The translations under genes and the position numbers were made by a program. Under the pieces are notes generated by a model. It had not been told where the DNA came from and searched no databases. It worked only from the letters and a program-made list of their open reading frames with translations. DNA of 64,000 bases, from contig NZ_QNUM01000003.1 in assembly GCF_003574655.1 (NCBI RefSeq), positions 372,001 through 436,000 of the forward strand, written 5' to 3'. Within the stretch, counting starts at the first letter, position 1. Every line of letters begins with the position of its first letter. The stretch is from Cohaesibacter haloalkalitolerans. GTDB lineage: Bacteria > Pseudomonadota > Alphaproteobacteria > Rhizobiales > Cohaesibacteraceae. Of the stretch, positions 1-10,430 are shown in pieces.

Positions 1-53
1 GATGCGCAAAGGATATGGTTGCCAGGCTCGCCGAAACCTTCAGGATGCCCTTC

Positions 54-1307
54 ATGAATTTCAGACTGACGTCGGTTTTTCGCTCCCTGAGCACCTTCAA
101 CTATCGTCTCTGGTTCTTTGGCGCCCTGATTTCCAACATCGGCACATGGATGCAACGCACGGCGCAGGACTGGCTGGTGCTGACCCAGCTGACCGATCAC
201 AGCGCCTCGGCTGTTGGCATGACCATGGCCTTCCAGTTCGGCCCACAGTTGCTGCTGTTCCCGGTCACCGGGCTGGTCGCGGACATGTTCGACCGGCGCA
301 AGCTGATGATCGTCACGCAAACGGTGATGGGCATCATCTCCCTTCTGCTCGGCTTTCTTGTCATTGCCGATCTGGTCGAGCTTTGGCATGTCTACCTGCT
401 CGCCTTCCTGTTCGGCTGCGGTGCGGCCTTTGATGCACCAGCCCGCCAGATCTTTGTCAGCGAACTGGTCGCCAAGAAGGACATCTCGAACGCGGTTGCG
501 CTCAACTCGACCTCCTTCAACAGTGCCCGCATGATCGGCCCTGCAATTGCGGGCATCCTGATTGCCGCCTTTGACACTGGGCCGGCGTTCATTCTCAACG
601 GATTGTCCTTTGGTGCGGTCCTGCTGTCGCTACTGATGATCCGGCAATCCGAATTGCAGCCCAGCGTTCATGCCCGCCGTTCGGCCAAGGGCATTCTAGA
701 CGGTTTCCACTATGCCTTTGGGCGCAAGGATCTGCGCGTGATGCTGATCATGCTGTTCCTTATCGGCACCTTCGGCATGAACTTCCCGATCTACATCTCC
801 ACCATGGGCGTCAAGCTATTCAACGCCGACGCGCAAGGCTACGGACTGTTGACCACCTTCTCTGCCATCGGCACCCTGATCGGAGCCCTGATGGCAGCGG
901 GTCGGGAACTGCCCCGGTTTGAGACCCTGTTCATCGGCACAGCGCTATTCGGCGTCGGCTGCACGTTGGCGGCTCTGACGCCGAGCTACTGGTGGTTCGC
1001 GGTCACGCTGATTCTGGTCGGGCTGTCGGCGATGACATTCCTCAACACATCCAACGCCCTGATGCTGCTGTCCACCACCCCGGAAATGCGTGGGAGGGTC
1101 ATGGCGCTGCGGTTTGCCATCACCATGGGCGGCACCCCGATCGGTGCCCCCATCGTCGGCTGGGTCGCCGATAATCTCGGGCCGAGATGGGCCTTGGGCG
1201 TGGGTGCTCTGGCCGGGTTCGTGGCAGCCATGGTCGCGCTCTATCACTTCACCAAAAGCAGAGCCCTCAACGAGCCGGTGATGATCACCCCCGATGAGCA
1301 AGTCTGA
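54..1307 (+). CDS. MFS transporter, MFS_3 (EntS-like) type
   Basis: A 417-aa, strongly hydrophobic protein with about twelve membrane segments. The N-terminus carries the FRSL..NYRLWFFG..ISNIGTWMQ pattern of the MFS_3/EntS exporter group, and the loop after TM2 has the DMFDRRKLM form of the MFS motif A. It is probably an inner-membrane exporter driven by the proton gradient; the substrate cannot be read from sequence. The start at 54 is preferred because AGGA lies 8 nt upstream and the protein then begins as family members do; an in-frame ATG at 15 would add 13 residues. It converges with the unknown gene that ends at 1360, leaving 52 bp and no clear terminator. The upstream operon context lies outside the window. 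Confidence 0.85.
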   Translation: MNFRLTSVFRSLSTFNYRLWFFGALISNIGTWMQRTAQDWLVLTQLTDHSASAVGMTMAFQFGPQLLLFPVTGLVADMFDRRKLMIVTQTVMGIISLLLGFLVIADLVELWHVYLLAFLFGCGAAFDAPARQIFVSELVAKKDISNAVALNSTSFNSARMIGPAIAGILIAAFDTGPAFILNGLSFGAVLLSLLMIRQSELQPSVHARRSAKGILDGFHYAFGRKDLRVMLIMLFLIGTFGMNFPIYISTMGVKLFNADAQGYGLLTTFSAIGTLIGALMAAGRELPRFETLFIGTALFGVGCTLAALTPSYWWFAVTLILVGLSAMTFLNTSNALMLLSTTPEMRGRVMALRFAITMGGTPIGAPIVGWVADNLGPRWALGVGALAGFVAAMVALYHFTKSRALNEPVMITPDEQV

Positions 1308-1359
1308 GCGAAAACCTTTGGGTGAGCTGCTCTGGAAGAGCATCGCGCGGCATGGCCAA

Positions 1360-2055
1360 TCAGGCTTCGCCCGCCACCTCGCCAATGGAATCCAGATCGA
1401 AGTCTTCCTCGCCATCGTCCGGCTCCACCCGCTCTGCACCTTCCAGTTTCTTATAAGGCAGATCGCGGAACTGCTCGACCAATTGCTCCCACAGGGCCGA
1501 CAGCAGCGCAATGGGCACAGCCTCATCCTTCAGCACGGCCTTGACTTCCAACAGCCGGTCCTGCTCGACTTTGGAGAAGGTCAGCGCCATTTCCGCAGGC
1601 AGATCCGCTTCAATCCGCGTGATCTCGACAAAGGTGGCCGAGCCCTCATCAACGGAAAGCACACTCTTGGCCATGACGAAATCCGCACCGGGCGGAAAGA
1701 TGCTGTGTGAGACATCCCCAAGGGTAACTTCCCGCCAGCTGGGCCAAACCTCACTGGCAAAGCTGTCGCCCTGATCGTCAAAATCCTCCTGACACCAGTC
1801 GATGTTGCCTGCACCCTCCTCGACAAGGTCTTCCTCGAAGGTCACGCGCACTTCCACCAGATAGCCATAGTCGACGATGGAGATCAGCCCATCCTCGATC
1901 GCCTCGGGATCACTGGCGGCAAACAGCACATATTCGCCATAGGGAACCCTGTCGCGATAGCAAGCCTCGACGGACACCGGCGTGACCGGCGCATTCCTGT
2001 CCAGAGATCCATGAACGACAACCCATTGCCCATCTGAGGTCTTTTCACTGGTCAT
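1360..2055 (-). CDS. Hypothetical protein downstream of ppx
   Basis: A 231-aa acidic, soluble protein of no family I recognise. It has no signal peptide or membrane segment; it opens with MTSEKTSDGQWVVVHGSLD and ends in a run rich in Asp and Glu (around residues 210-225). The start has a good ribosome binding site (AAGGAG, 11 nt upstream). It lies 36 bp behind ppx on the same strand, so it is likely the third gene of the ppk-ppx transcript. That suggests, but does not prove, a role linked to polyphosphate or stress. Codon use and GC look like the neighbours, so there is no sign of recent transfer. Confidence 0.75.
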   Translation of the reverse strand: MTSEKTSDGQWVVVHGSLDRNAPVTPVSVEACYRDRVPYGEYVLFAASDPEAIEDGLISIVDYGYLVEVRVTFEEDLVEEGAGNIDWCQEDFDDQGDSFASEVWPSWREVTLGDVSHSIFPPGADFVMAKSVLSVDEGSATFVEITRIEADLPAEMALTFSKVEQDRLLEVKAVLKDEAVPIALLSALWEQLVEQFRDLPYKKLEGAERVEPDDGEEDFDLDSIGEVAGEA

Positions 2056-2091
2056 TGCGTAACGGGCTCCTTAGCTTGCAGGGTTCGGAAA

Positions 2092-3642
2092 TCATGCGAT
2101 CCGGGCGTCATAGCCCAGCAGCCGGACGAAACTGACAAAGCGCCTTTCCAGCTTGCCATGCATGAGGATCTTCAAATCATCGGGAATGGTCAGCACGGCC
2201 GTATCATCGGCCAGACGGATATCCAGCCGGTTGAGAACCCCCGGCAGATCACCAACGGCGGCATGGGCCAGACGCTGGGCAGCCCCGGTCAACTGCGCCA
2301 TGCTGCGCAGATGCAGGTTGCTCAGGTCGCGCATGCGGGTCGACAGCTTCGAGCCGGACAGGCCCTCGTGCCGGAAATAGTTCGACATCGCCAGATAGGC
2401 ACGGCCGGGATGGTCGATCCCGATGAAGGTTCCGTGGGCAATGACATTGAGGCTCTGCGTGCCACGATAGTCCGGATGGGCACGCCATCCCATGTCGACC
2501 AGCAGGCAGGCCGCCCGCCGCAGCCGTTTCTCATAGGCATTCTCGACGATACCCAGCGCAGAGTAGACCCCGTCCAGCCAGTCGGCCAGCTCATGAGCAT
2601 ACTGGGGCGACCGCGACCGCAGAACACACAGTTCCTCGCAGGCGGACAGCAGCGGGTCCTCTTCCTGAACCGTCTCTGGCAGCAGTTCGTAAAGATGCCC
2701 CTCCCGCACACCGATCGACGAAAAGACAACGCGCTTGGGCTTGCCTTTGCGGATCACCTCGGATAACACCGCCGCCCCATAGGGCAACAGGGCCCGACGG
2801 GACTTGGACACCACGCTGATGCCGGAGAAATCCTCGATATCATCGCGCATGCACTGACGGCAGAACTCGAACGCTTCTTCGGCATCCACTTCATAGTGAT
2901 GCATGACATTGAGCGGATAGCCAACCGACGACATGTGCAGTTTGCCAAAGGCACGCCAGGTGCCGCCGACCGCATAGAAAGTCTTGCCTTCAAGCCCCTG
3001 CAACTGCTCGGATTCTGCCAGTTCGGTCTTGGCAATCTTCAGCGCCTGCCGCACCGATGAACCGGACATGTCCTGCAGCCGCAAGCCGCCAAGCGGATGG
3101 GTCGCCCCGGTGCCAAGGGTCTTGCCCTCGACGCCAATCAGTTCAAGGCTCCCCCCGCCAAGATCGCCGACAACCCCGAGCGGATCCAGCATGGCGGAAA
3201 CGACGCCCAGAGCGGACTTGCGGGCCTCGTCTTCACCGGACAGAACCAGCGGCGCAATCCCGCAAATCTCTTCCACCTGCTTGAGGAAATCCGGCCCGTT
3301 TTCGGCATCCCGAGCGGCTGCCGTTGCCAGCACATATTTCTTCTCAACACCGGCATTGTCCATGAGGAAACGAAAGCGCCTCAGCGCCGCGAGCGCAGCG
3401 TCCACGGCCCCGACCTCGAGCTGGCCGGTCATGCCAACCCCACGCCCCAGACCGCACAGGTGCTTTTCGTTATACATCGGCACAGGCGCCCGCGCTTCGC
3501 GCTCATACATGACGAGGCGAACGGAGTTCGAGCCGATATCGACAACAGCAACGGGAACGGATCCATTGATCCGCCCCTGAATGTTGAGCTTGTCCAGAGT
3601 GTTATCGCTGGAATTGGTCTGAGAATGCCTTTGGAGAGTCAT
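2092..3642 (-). CDS. ppx: Exopolyphosphatase, Ppx/GppA family
   Basis: A 516-aa member of the ASKHA phosphatase fold. The family hydrolyses terminal phosphate from inorganic polyphosphate and, in some members, pppGpp. Visible motifs are the phosphate-1 loop [15 protein letters not shown] (about residues 34-48) and the phosphate-2 loop [11 protein letters not shown] (about 160-170). The C-terminal half is the helical HD-like extension found in long Ppx proteins. The ATG has GAGGTGA 11 nt upstream. The gene starts inside the last 41 bp of ppk, so the synthesising and degrading enzymes are translationally coupled. The first 25 or so residues are unlike the family and may be a linker imposed by this overlap. 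Confidence 0.93.
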   Translation of the reverse strand: MTLQRHSQTNSSDNTLDKLNIQGRINGSVPVAVVDIGSNSVRLVMYEREARAPVPMYNEKHLCGLGRGVGMTGQLEVGAVDAALAALRRFRFLMDNAGVEKKYVLATAAARDAENGPDFLKQVEEICGIAPLVLSGEDEARKSALGVVSAMLDPLGVVGDLGGGSLELIGVEGKTLGTGATHPLGGLRLQDMSGSSVRQALKIAKTELAESEQLQGLEGKTFYAVGGTWRAFGKLHMSSVGYPLNVMHHYEVDAEEAFEFCRQCMRDDIEDFSGISVVSKSRRALLPYGAAVLSEVIRKGKPKRVVFSSIGVREGHLYELLPETVQEEDPLLSACEELCVLRSRSPQYAHELADWLDGVYSALGIVENAYEKRLRRAACLLVDMGWRAHPDYRGTQSLNVIAHGTFIGIDHPGRAYLAMSNYFRHEGLSGSKLSTRMRDLSNLHLRSMAQLTGAAQRLAHAAVGDLPGVLNRLDIRLADDTAVLTIPDDLKILMHGKLERRFVSFVRLLGYDARIA

Positions 3643-5860
3643 TTTCTATTGAATCACCTCGTCCTGAAAGACTTGGGTTGGTCATGAAGAAGCTGTGAGC
3701 ATTGAAAGGATCTTCCCCTTCCGCAGCGGTTATGCGACGAGAAGAGCCATCCGGCAGAATCTCCCAACTTTGCTGGTTATCCATGATATTGGCAACCATG
3801 ATCTGATCAAGAACCTGCGCATGGATGGTCGGATTGCTGACCGGCACATAGATTTCGCAGCGCCGATCCAGATTGCGCGGCATCAGATCGGCAGAGCCGA
3901 AATAGATGATCGCATCGGGATTTGGCAACTCCTGTCCATTGCCGAAACAGATGATGCGCGAATGCTCAAGGAAACGGCCAACAATCGATTTGACGCGGAT
4001 ATTGTCCGAGAGACCGGGGAATTGCGGCCTCAGGCAGCAGATGCCGCGGATGATCAGATCAATCTTCACGCCAGCCTGACTGGCGCGGTAGAAGGCATCG
4101 ATCAACATCGGGTCAACCAGCGAGTTGGCCTTGGCCCAGATCCGCCCCGGGCGCCCGGCGCGGGCATGGTCGATCTCCCGCTCGATATATTCAAGCAGGG
4201 TCTTGCGCATGGTGTAGGGCGAAACCAGCAGCTTTCTGAGGTGATCCGGCTCAGCATAACCCGTGATGAAGTTGAAGATCCGCGCCACATCCATCGCGAT
4301 CTCTTCATCTGCGGTGAAGAAGCTGAGATCGGTATAGATCTTGGCCGTGATCGGGTGATAGTTGCCCGTGCCGATGTGGCAGTAGGTCACCAGCTTACCT
4401 TCCTCGCGGCGGACCACCATCGACAGCTTGGCGTGGGTCTTGAGTTCGATAAAGCCGAAGACAACCTGCACCCCGGCGCGTTCCAGATCGCGCGCCCAGC
4501 CAATGTTGGCCTCTTCATCGAAACGGGCCTTCAACTCCACCAGCGCCGTCACCGACTTGCCCGCCTCGGCCGCCTCGATCAGGGCCCGAATGATGGGCGA
4601 ATTCTTCGAGGTCCGGTAAAGGGTCTGCTTGATGGCGACCACGTTCGGATCAAGGGCAGCCTGCAGCAGATACTGCGCCACCACATCGAAGCTTTCATAG
4701 GGATGGTGAACAACAATGTCCTTTTCCCTGATGGCAGCAAAACAGTCGCCGTTATGTTCACGGATCCGTTCCGGGAAACGGGCATTGTAGCTCTTGAACT
4801 TCAGCTCCGGACGATCCAGCCCGACCAGCTCGGACATGTCACTCAGGCCGAGTGGCCCGTCGATATCGACCACTTCGTCATCATCGACATCCACCGCATG
4901 GGCAACAAAGTTGCGCAGGTCTTCTTCCGTCGAGCTTTCCAGCTCCAGACGAATGATCGACCCTCTGCGGCGGCGCTTTAGGGCGCTTTCGAAATGGCGC
5001 ACCAGATCCTCGGCCTCTTCCTCGATCTCGATATCGGAATCGCGAATAACGCGGAAGGAGCCGATATTGACAACGGAATAGCCGGGGAAAATGCGATCGA
5101 TGAACAGGGAAACCACCTGCTCAAGCAGAATACAGCGATGGCTGTTTTCAACGTCAGGGACCCCCGGCAACGAAATGAACCGCTTGAGCGCATTGGGCAT
5201 GCGCACGATGGCCGTGAGATCGCCCCGTCCCTTTTCGCCCTTGAGATTGAGAGCCAGCGAGAAGCCGAGGTTCGGAATGAAGGGGAACGGATGAGCCGGA
5301 TCGACGGCCAGCGGCGTCAACACCGGGAAGATGTCCTCAAGGAAGGTCTTTTCCAGAACCTGCAAATCCTGTTCGGTCAAATGGTCCGGCTCGATGAGGA
5401 AGATCATTTCCTCTTCCAGCAGCACCCGCAGATCACGGAAGCTCGCCTGCTGCCGATCCACCAGATCATGTACGGCGGCGTTGATCTTGACCAGCTGCTG
5501 GCCCGCGTCCAGTCCGTCGGCACTGATCGAGGTCACCCCGGCACGTTTCTGGCCCTTGAGACCGGCCACGCGGACCATGAAGAACTCATCCAGATTGCTC
5601 GCCGAAATGGACAGGAACCGCAGCCGCTCCAGAAGCGGATGGTTGGGATTCTCGGTTTCTTCCAGCACTCGGCTATTGAACCCGAGCCAGGAAAGCTCGC
5701 GGTTGACAAAGCGTCCGGGGCTCGCCATCAGCGCCTCGATCTCTTCTGCCGAAGGTGTCATGTCGGAGGCCTGAACATCAGCAGTGACCGGGCTTCCAGC
5801 CTCGGAAGCACCAATCATCTCGGAGGAAGAGTAGGGATTAGTTTCATTGATATCAGACAT
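3602..5860 (-). CDS. ppk: Polyphosphate kinase 1
   Basis: A 752-aa PPK1 that polymerises the gamma phosphate of ATP into polyphosphate, reversibly. The N-terminal domain shows [18 protein letters not shown] (about residues 40-57). The two phospholipase-D-like catalytic domains carry LKTHAKLSM with the phosphorylated His, HIGTGNYHP, and [12 protein letters not shown] with the second His, followed by [14 protein letters not shown]. Length is slightly above E. coli PPK because of an N-terminal extension. I chose the ATG at 5860 (MSDINETN); the reading frame is open further upstream, but that part has no family similarity. It overlaps ppx by 41 bp and lies 416 bp downstream of hdaA, with a possible promoter in between. 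Confidence 0.95.
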   Translation of the reverse strand: MSDINETNPYSSSEMIGASEAGSPVTADVQASDMTPSAEEIEALMASPGRFVNRELSWLGFNSRVLEETENPNHPLLERLRFLSISASNLDEFFMVRVAGLKGQKRAGVTSISADGLDAGQQLVKINAAVHDLVDRQQASFRDLRVLLEEEMIFLIEPDHLTEQDLQVLEKTFLEDIFPVLTPLAVDPAHPFPFIPNLGFSLALNLKGEKGRGDLTAIVRMPNALKRFISLPGVPDVENSHRCILLEQVVSLFIDRIFPGYSVVNIGSFRVIRDSDIEIEEEAEDLVRHFESALKRRRRGSIIRLELESSTEEDLRNFVAHAVDVDDDEVVDIDGPLGLSDMSELVGLDRPELKFKSYNARFPERIREHNGDCFAAIREKDIVVHHPYESFDVVAQYLLQAALDPNVVAIKQTLYRTSKNSPIIRALIEAAEAGKSVTALVELKARFDEEANIGWARDLERAGVQVVFGFIELKTHAKLSMVVRREEGKLVTYCHIGTGNYHPITAKIYTDLSFFTADEEIAMDVARIFNFITGYAEPDHLRKLLVSPYTMRKTLLEYIEREIDHARAGRPGRIWAKANSLVDPMLIDAFYRASQAGVKIDLIIRGICCLRPQFPGLSDNIRVKSIVGRFLEHSRIICFGNGQELPNPDAIIYFGSADLMPRNLDRRCEIYVPVSNPTIHAQVLDQIMVANIMDNQQSWEILPDGSSRRITAAEGEDPFNAHSFFMTNPSLSGRGDSIENDSPKAFSDQFQR

Positions 5861-6276
5861 AGAGGTTCGTCCGTCGCTCTCGCATGAGGAAACAGCGTTC
5901 TTTCCAAAATGGATCGGAGCCGTTTCAGTTTTGTCACCACCGCACCGCTCGCGCAGGGCCAGCCCAGCCACAAAAGCTCGAGGGGAACGAAAACTCCGTG
6001 CCGCCCTGCCCACTCACGGTGAAACACAAGAGTGGCAATCGGGATTTGACCTGCAGGACTGTCGTACCAAAAGCAGCACGCAAATTCCAGTTCCCAATAC
6101 GGTTGCACCAGCACAATACAGGAACCCCGGGGCACATCAAATCAGCAAATATAGGAATACCTTAGCAGTTATGTGACGGCCCTCATAATGCCGATGTCCC
6201 CGCCATGAAGATATCAACATGGCCAGAGCGGGAATCGCCTCCCCTCATCCGTGGAGGATGAGCGCGTGAGACAAGT
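5861..6276. other. Intergenic region between hdaA and ppk (416 bp)
   Basis: No gene is visible. Short open frames here are extensions or shadows of ppk. The region should hold the ppk promoter on the minus strand. A candidate is listed separately at 6113-6140. I looked for a Pho box (CTGTCAT repeats) because ppk is often phosphate controlled, and saw none. No clear intrinsic terminator follows hdaA. Confidence 0.6.
6113..6140 (-). promoter_or_regulatory. Candidate sigma-70 promoter for ppk
   Basis: On the minus strand TTGATG and TATTGT are separated by 16 bp. It would give a leader of about 250 nt before the ppk start. The match is moderate and the position is inferred only from sequence. 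Confidence 0.3.
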
Positions 6277-6987
6277 CTACAGATCGCCAGTCGATCCCTC
6301 GGCTTCCTCGCTCAACGCCTTGATGATCATGGCGACAAACGGTCGGGTGATGGTCCTGTGCTGGGCCAGCGCCTGCCGGTCGACTGCCTCAACGATCTTC
6401 AGCGCCGCCCCGATGGACCGCTCCATGCGCATGAGGATATATTCGATAACGCTCGGGTCCGGCATCAACTGCCGGTCGGCGAACAGCTTGACCAAGACAC
6501 TGCGCAACAGCTCGTCATCCGGCTCGAAAATCTCGACCGGTGTCGTCAGGCGCAAACGGGACATCAGGTCGGGCAGCGTCACGCCCCAGCTCTCGGGCCA
6601 GTTTCTTGCCGTGATCAGCACAAAGGCCCGTGCTTCCCTCGCCGCATTGAGCAGATGGAACAACGCGGTATCGTCTCTGCCCGGACAGTCCGCGTCCTCG
6701 ATGATCACCGCTCCCGCGGACACCAGCGAAGTGGGATCAGACCGGTTCAGTGCGTCGATGGTCACGATCTGGGCGCCGCTCATCTCCTGCCAGATCTTGG
6801 CAAGATGCGATTTGCCCGCCCCGACAGGTCCGGCCAACAGAACCCAGCTGGCAGGCCAGTTCGGCCACAGATCGATCATGTCAAACGCTGCCTGATTGGA
6901 AGGACCCCGCAAAAAATCCTCACGCCCCATCGCCGCCTCATGCGGCAAATGCAATGGCATCTGATCGTTGAATTTTGCTGAACCCAT
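6277..6987 (-). CDS. hdaA: DnaA regulatory inactivator HdaA
   Basis: A 236-aa AAA+ protein related to the DnaA ATPase core but without the DnaA DNA-binding domain. In alphaproteobacteria HdaA works with the sliding clamp to stimulate ATP hydrolysis by DnaA and so limits re-initiation. Near the N-terminus QMPLHLPHE may hold the clamp-binding QxxLxL-type motif; the Walker A is GPVGAGKSHLAKIW. Walker B is weak (IEDADC). The ATG at 6987 has AGGAAAG 5 nt upstream, better than the ATG at 7014. It sits 54 bp behind the PerM-type permease on the same strand, an order typical of Rhizobiales, where ppk and ppx follow. Confidence 0.88.
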   Translation of the reverse strand: MGSAKFNDQMPLHLPHEAAMGREDFLRGPSNQAAFDMIDLWPNWPASWVLLAGPVGAGKSHLAKIWQEMSGAQIVTIDALNRSDPTSLVSAGAVIIEDADCPGRDDTALFHLLNAAREARAFVLITARNWPESWGVTLPDLMSRLRLTTPVEIFEPDDELLRSVLVKLFADRQLMPDPSVIEYILMRMERSIGAALKIVEAVDRQALAQHRTITRPFVAMIIKALSEEAEGSTGDL

Positions 6988-7041
6988 TGACTTTCCTAAT
7001 GATCCAAATTCCAACCCGTCACGAAAACCGACCGCCCGTCA

Positions 7042-8160
7042 TCAGGGCTGCGACTCCCCGGCGGCTCCGGTCTCGCTCTTGTCTTCCAGCAGATCCCCAC
7101 CGTGACCCCGATAGAGTGGCGAGTGAACATACTGGTTCAGGATGTACCGCACAATCACGCCCACGGCTGCGGCAGCCGGAACCGCAATCAGCATGCCGAC
7201 AAATCCGAACAGCGAACCGAACGCAAGCAGCGCAAACATCAGCCACACCGGATGCAGCCCCACCCGCTCGCCAACCAGACGCGGCTGCAGGATATTGCCT
7301 TCCAGAAACTGCCCCATGGCAAAAATGCCGAAGGTGATCCCGATCGGGATCGGATCCGGCCAGAACTGCACGATCGCAACGCCACCCGACAGGATGAGTC
7401 CGATGGTCGCACCCGCATAGGGCACAAAACTGATGATGCCCGCAATGAGACCGATCAACAGGCCGAAATTGAGCCCCAGCAGCGACAGGCCGATGGCATA
7501 GAATGTGCCAAGAATGAGCCCGACCAGAATCTGACCGCGCACAAAGCCCGAAACGCTCTCGTCGATCTGGTCGAACAGCTCCCGAATCACCTTGCGGTGA
7601 TCCCGTGGCAACAATCCGTCGATGGTTTCCACCATGCGATCCCAGTCATGCAGCATGTAGAAGGCAACCACCGGCGTGATGACCAGCAGCGCCAGCATGT
7701 TGAGCACCGCCTGACCGCCGTTCCAGATCGACTGGATGAGCTGCCCGGCCCAGGATGCCCCCTGACTGACCAGATCCTTGATGTTGTTCTGAAGGCTCTC
7801 CGCATCAAAGTTGGAGAGGAACTTGGGCATGTAATCGGCCGTGCTCTTGCTGACCATGGCCTGCAGTGAGGCGACATAAGTGGGCAGGTTCTTGCTGAAA
7901 CCAGCCATCTGATGGGCCAGCGTCGGCACGATCAGAATGAGCAGCAGCATGAAGATCAGCACGAAGATCATCAGAACGCAGATCGTCGCCCACATCCGGT
8001 TGAGCCCGATGCGCTCGAAGGCGTCGGCCACCGGATCGAGCAGATAGGCCAGCGCCATGCCCGCCACAAATGGCAACAGGACGCCGCGAAACACATAGAT
8101 GCACAAAACAAAGGCACCGAAGGCGCACATCCAGACCACAAACTGTTTTTGAAGCGACAT
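7042..8160 (-). CDS. AI-2E family transporter (PerM/YdiK-type permease)
   Basis: A 372-aa inner-membrane protein of the AI-2E exporter superfamily. It shows the family layout: two to three N-terminal membrane helices (VVWMCAFGAFVLCIYVF, then FVAGMALAYLLDPVAD), a long central amphipathic and periplasmic part (about residues 90-170), then four or five C-terminal helices with the conserved GLILGTFYAIGLSLLGL and FVPYAGATIG blocks. Substrates of this superfamily are diverse and cannot be assigned here. The ATG at 8160 has GAGGGA close upstream; the frame continues further but without family similarity. It is the first gene of a likely operon with hdaA and is transcribed away from purM. Confidence 0.88.
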   Translation of the reverse strand: MSLQKQFVVWMCAFGAFVLCIYVFRGVLLPFVAGMALAYLLDPVADAFERIGLNRMWATICVLMIFVLIFMLLLILIVPTLAHQMAGFSKNLPTYVASLQAMVSKSTADYMPKFLSNFDAESLQNNIKDLVSQGASWAGQLIQSIWNGGQAVLNMLALLVITPVVAFYMLHDWDRMVETIDGLLPRDHRKVIRELFDQIDESVSGFVRGQILVGLILGTFYAIGLSLLGLNFGLLIGLIAGIISFVPYAGATIGLILSGGVAIVQFWPDPIPIGITFGIFAMGQFLEGNILQPRLVGERVGLHPVWLMFALLAFGSLFGFVGMLIAVPAAAAVGVIVRYILNQYVHSPLYRGHGGDLLEDKSETGAAGESQP

Positions 8161-8583
8161 CGTCGTCCCTCGTCCCCTTGTTTCCGCGCCCGTTCCCGAG
8201 CCTTGGCGTCCCCACGCCAATGACAAACCCGATGGCAAAGCCGATGACCGGGGTCATCGCAAGCCGCCATCTGGCCCTTTTCATGAAACATAGGGTCTCT
8301 TGATACAGAACCCAAACAAAGATTCATATGTTTCATTCGTGACGAAACCATGATTGAACAGCCTATCCAGAGGTCAATCACAGGCTTTGACCATGTATGA
8401 TCGACCGGCAGCCGACAATCGGTATCTTGTCCCAAGGTCGCCCCAACCCCGGCTTTTCCCTGCCGAAGGAAACAAAACAGCGCTTTTTGCGCTCATAAAC
8501 CCGCATGAGGGCTTGCATTTGATGTGATTTTCGTGTGTCTCAGGGGCAAACAACTGCGTCGTAAATTGTGTCAGGGATTCAAT
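8161..8583. other. Divergent intergenic region, perM / purM (423 bp)
   Basis: No gene is supported. The region must carry promoters for both the leftward permease-hdaA transcript and the rightward purM-purN transcript. It contains a perfect 10-bp inverted repeat (arms at 8283-8292 and 8327-8336) and, overlapping its right arm, GTTTC-N9-GAAAC (8330-8348). GATTC (GANTC) sites occur at 8321 and 8576. No purine riboswitch was recognised. Confidence 0.5.
8283..8336. repeat. 10-bp inverted repeat in the perM/purM divergent region
   Basis: ATGAAACATA at 8283-8292 is exactly repeated in inverse at 8327-8336 with 34 bp between. It could be a pair of operator half sites or a hairpin in either leader. 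Confidence 0.5.
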
Positions 8584-9678
8584 ATGTCCGATCAGACCCA
8601 AGAATCAAACTCCCCCGCTTCAAACAACCTCACCTACGCCGACGCTGGCGTGGACATTGATGCGGGCAACGCCCTGGTCCAGGCCATCAAGCCCATTGTC
8701 AAAGCGACGTCACGTCCGGGGTCCGACACTGAAATCGGCGGTTTCGGTGGACTGTTCGACCTGAAGGCCGCAGGCTTCAGCGACCCGGTACTGGTCGCCG
8801 CCAATGATGGCGTGGGAACCAAGCTGAAAGTCGCCATCGAAACCGGCAAGCATGACACCGTCGGCATCGACCTCGTCGCCATGTGCGTCAACGATCTGGT
8901 CGTACAGGGCGCAGAACCGCTGTTCTTCCTCGACTATTTCGCAACCGGCAAGCTGGATGTGACGGCGGCTACGGACGTCATCGCAGGCATCGCCGAGGGC
9001 TGCAAGCAGGCCAACTGCGCATTGATCGGTGGCGAAACCGCCGAGATGCCCGGCATGTATGCCAAGGACGACTATGATCTGGCTGGCTTTGCCGTTGGCG
9101 CGGCCGAGCGTGGCACGCTGCTGCCAAGCGCCGATGTCAAGGCGGGTGACGTGCTGATCGGTCTGGCCTCCTCCGGTGTTCATTCCAACGGTTTCTCGCT
9201 GGTCCGTCGCATTCTGGAAGCCAACAGCCTGTCCTTTACCGATCCCGCTCCCTTCGCAGAAGGCAAGAGCATAGGCGAGGCGCTGCTGGAGCCGACCCGG
9301 ATCTACGTCCGCTCGACCCTGAAGGCCATTCGCGAAACCGGCGCCATCAAGGCACTGGCCCACATCACCGGCGGCGGCTTCCCGGAAAACATTCCGCGCG
9401 TCCTGCCCTCTGATCTGGCTGCCCGCCTCGATCTGGCCAAGGTAACGCCCCCCGCCGTCTTCGGCTGGCTGCAGAAACTGGGCGGTGTCGCCAACAAGGA
9501 AATGCTGCGCACCTTCAACTGCGGCATCGGCATGATCCTCGTTGCAGACGCCGACCGGGCTGATGCTCTCATGGCCGTCCTCAAGGATGCGGGCGAAGCT
9601 CCGGTCGTTCTGGGCTCGCTGGCACCACGCGATGGTGATGCCGTCGTCTACGACAGCATGATCAATTTCGGGGGCTGA
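8584..9678 (+). CDS. purM: Phosphoribosylformylglycinamidine cyclo-ligase
   Basis: A 364-aa AIR synthetase, the fifth step of purine synthesis: ATP-dependent closure of FGAM to aminoimidazole ribonucleotide. The AIRS fold is visible from [17 protein letters not shown] (about residues 16-32), through [20 protein letters not shown] and GTKLKVA, the [11 protein letters not shown] motif near the middle and the C-terminal [16 protein letters not shown] block. The ATG at 8584 is preferred; AGGGATT precedes it closely. purN follows after 6 bp, so the two form an operon, as is usual in alphaproteobacteria. Confidence 0.96.
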   Translation: MSDQTQESNSPASNNLTYADAGVDIDAGNALVQAIKPIVKATSRPGSDTEIGGFGGLFDLKAAGFSDPVLVAANDGVGTKLKVAIETGKHDTVGIDLVAMCVNDLVVQGAEPLFFLDYFATGKLDVTAATDVIAGIAEGCKQANCALIGGETAEMPGMYAKDDYDLAGFAVGAAERGTLLPSADVKAGDVLIGLASSGVHSNGFSLVRRILEANSLSFTDPAPFAEGKSIGEALLEPTRIYVRSTLKAIRETGAIKALAHITGGGFPENIPRVLPSDLAARLDLAKVTPPAVFGWLQKLGGVANKEMLRTFNCGIGMILVADADRADALMAVLKDAGEAPVVLGSLAPRDGDAVVYDSMINFGG

Positions 9679-9684
9679 GCCGTC

Positions 9685-10347
9685 ATGTCCAACGCCAAGA
9701 TGCGCACCGCGATCCTGATTTCAGGGCGCGGAAGCAACATGACCGCCATTCTGGAAGCTGCCCGCAACAAAGACTATCCGGCAGAGATCGCCCTTGTGCT
9801 GGCCAACAACGCCGACGCCAAGGGCCTCGAAACCGCCGCTGCCGAGGGCATCGCCACGGCAGTGGTCGACCATCGTCCCTTCAAGGGCGATCGCGAGGCC
9901 TTCGATGCGGAAATCCAGTCTGTTCTGGAAGCCAATGGCATCGAGCTGGTGGTTCTGGCCGGTTTCATGCGCATCCTGACGCCGGGGTTTGTCGACAAGT
10001 GGCGAGATCGCATGCTCAACATCCACCCCTCGCTGTTGCCGTCCTTCAAGGGTCTGCACACCCACCAGCGCGCCATCGACACCGGCTGCCGCCTTGCAGG
10101 TTGCACCGTGCATTTCGTCCGCGCCGACATGGATTCCGGCCCCATCATCACCCAGGCAGCGGTTCCCGTGCTTGATGATGACGATGAAGACAGCCTGTCC
10201 GCCCGCATTCTGGTTATGGAACACAAGGTCTATCCGCGGGCCGTGGCTCTGGTCGCCGGTGGCAGGACACGGGTTGACGGCATGCGCGTCATCATCACCC
10301 AGACCAATGAAGACAGCCAGTCACCCGACCGTTTCCTCTTCCACTAG
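9685..10347 (+). CDS. purN: Phosphoribosylglycinamide formyltransferase
   Basis: A 220-aa GART enzyme that transfers the formyl group from 10-formyl-THF to GAR in the third step of purine synthesis. It shows the N-terminal phosphate loop SGRGSNM (about residues 13-19), the folate-site pattern VVLAGFMRIL, the active-site stretch NIHPSLLPSFKGLHTHQRAI with the catalytic Asn-His pair, and a conserved Asp in DMDSGPII. Length is normal. It follows purM by 6 bp and is closed by a strong bidirectional terminator at 10375. Confidence 0.96.
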   Translation: MSNAKMRTAILISGRGSNMTAILEAARNKDYPAEIALVLANNADAKGLETAAAEGIATAVVDHRPFKGDREAFDAEIQSVLEANGIELVVLAGFMRILTPGFVDKWRDRMLNIHPSLLPSFKGLHTHQRAIDTGCRLAGCTVHFVRADMDSGPIITQAAVPVLDDDDEDSLSARILVMEHKVYPRAVALVAGGRTRVDGMRVIITQTNEDSQSPDRFLFH

Positions 10348-10374
10348 CCGGAAGCGCAAGCAGACTAGATACAC

Positions 10375-10412
10375 AAAAGCCGATGAACGCCCGTGCGCTC
10401 ATCGGCTTTTTT
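10375..10412. terminator. Bidirectional terminator, purN / secreted protein
   Basis: A perfect 12-bp stem (10375-10386 with 10399-10410) and a 12-nt loop, flanked by A and T runs so that it works in both directions. It separates the convergent purN and small secreted protein genes. Confidence 0.9.
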
Positions 10413-10430
10413 AAGTCCAAGGCCCGATGT

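Noticed and set aside
6119-6180. Pho box before ppk
   Set aside because: No CTGTCAT-type repeats were found, so phosphate control is not supported by sequence here.
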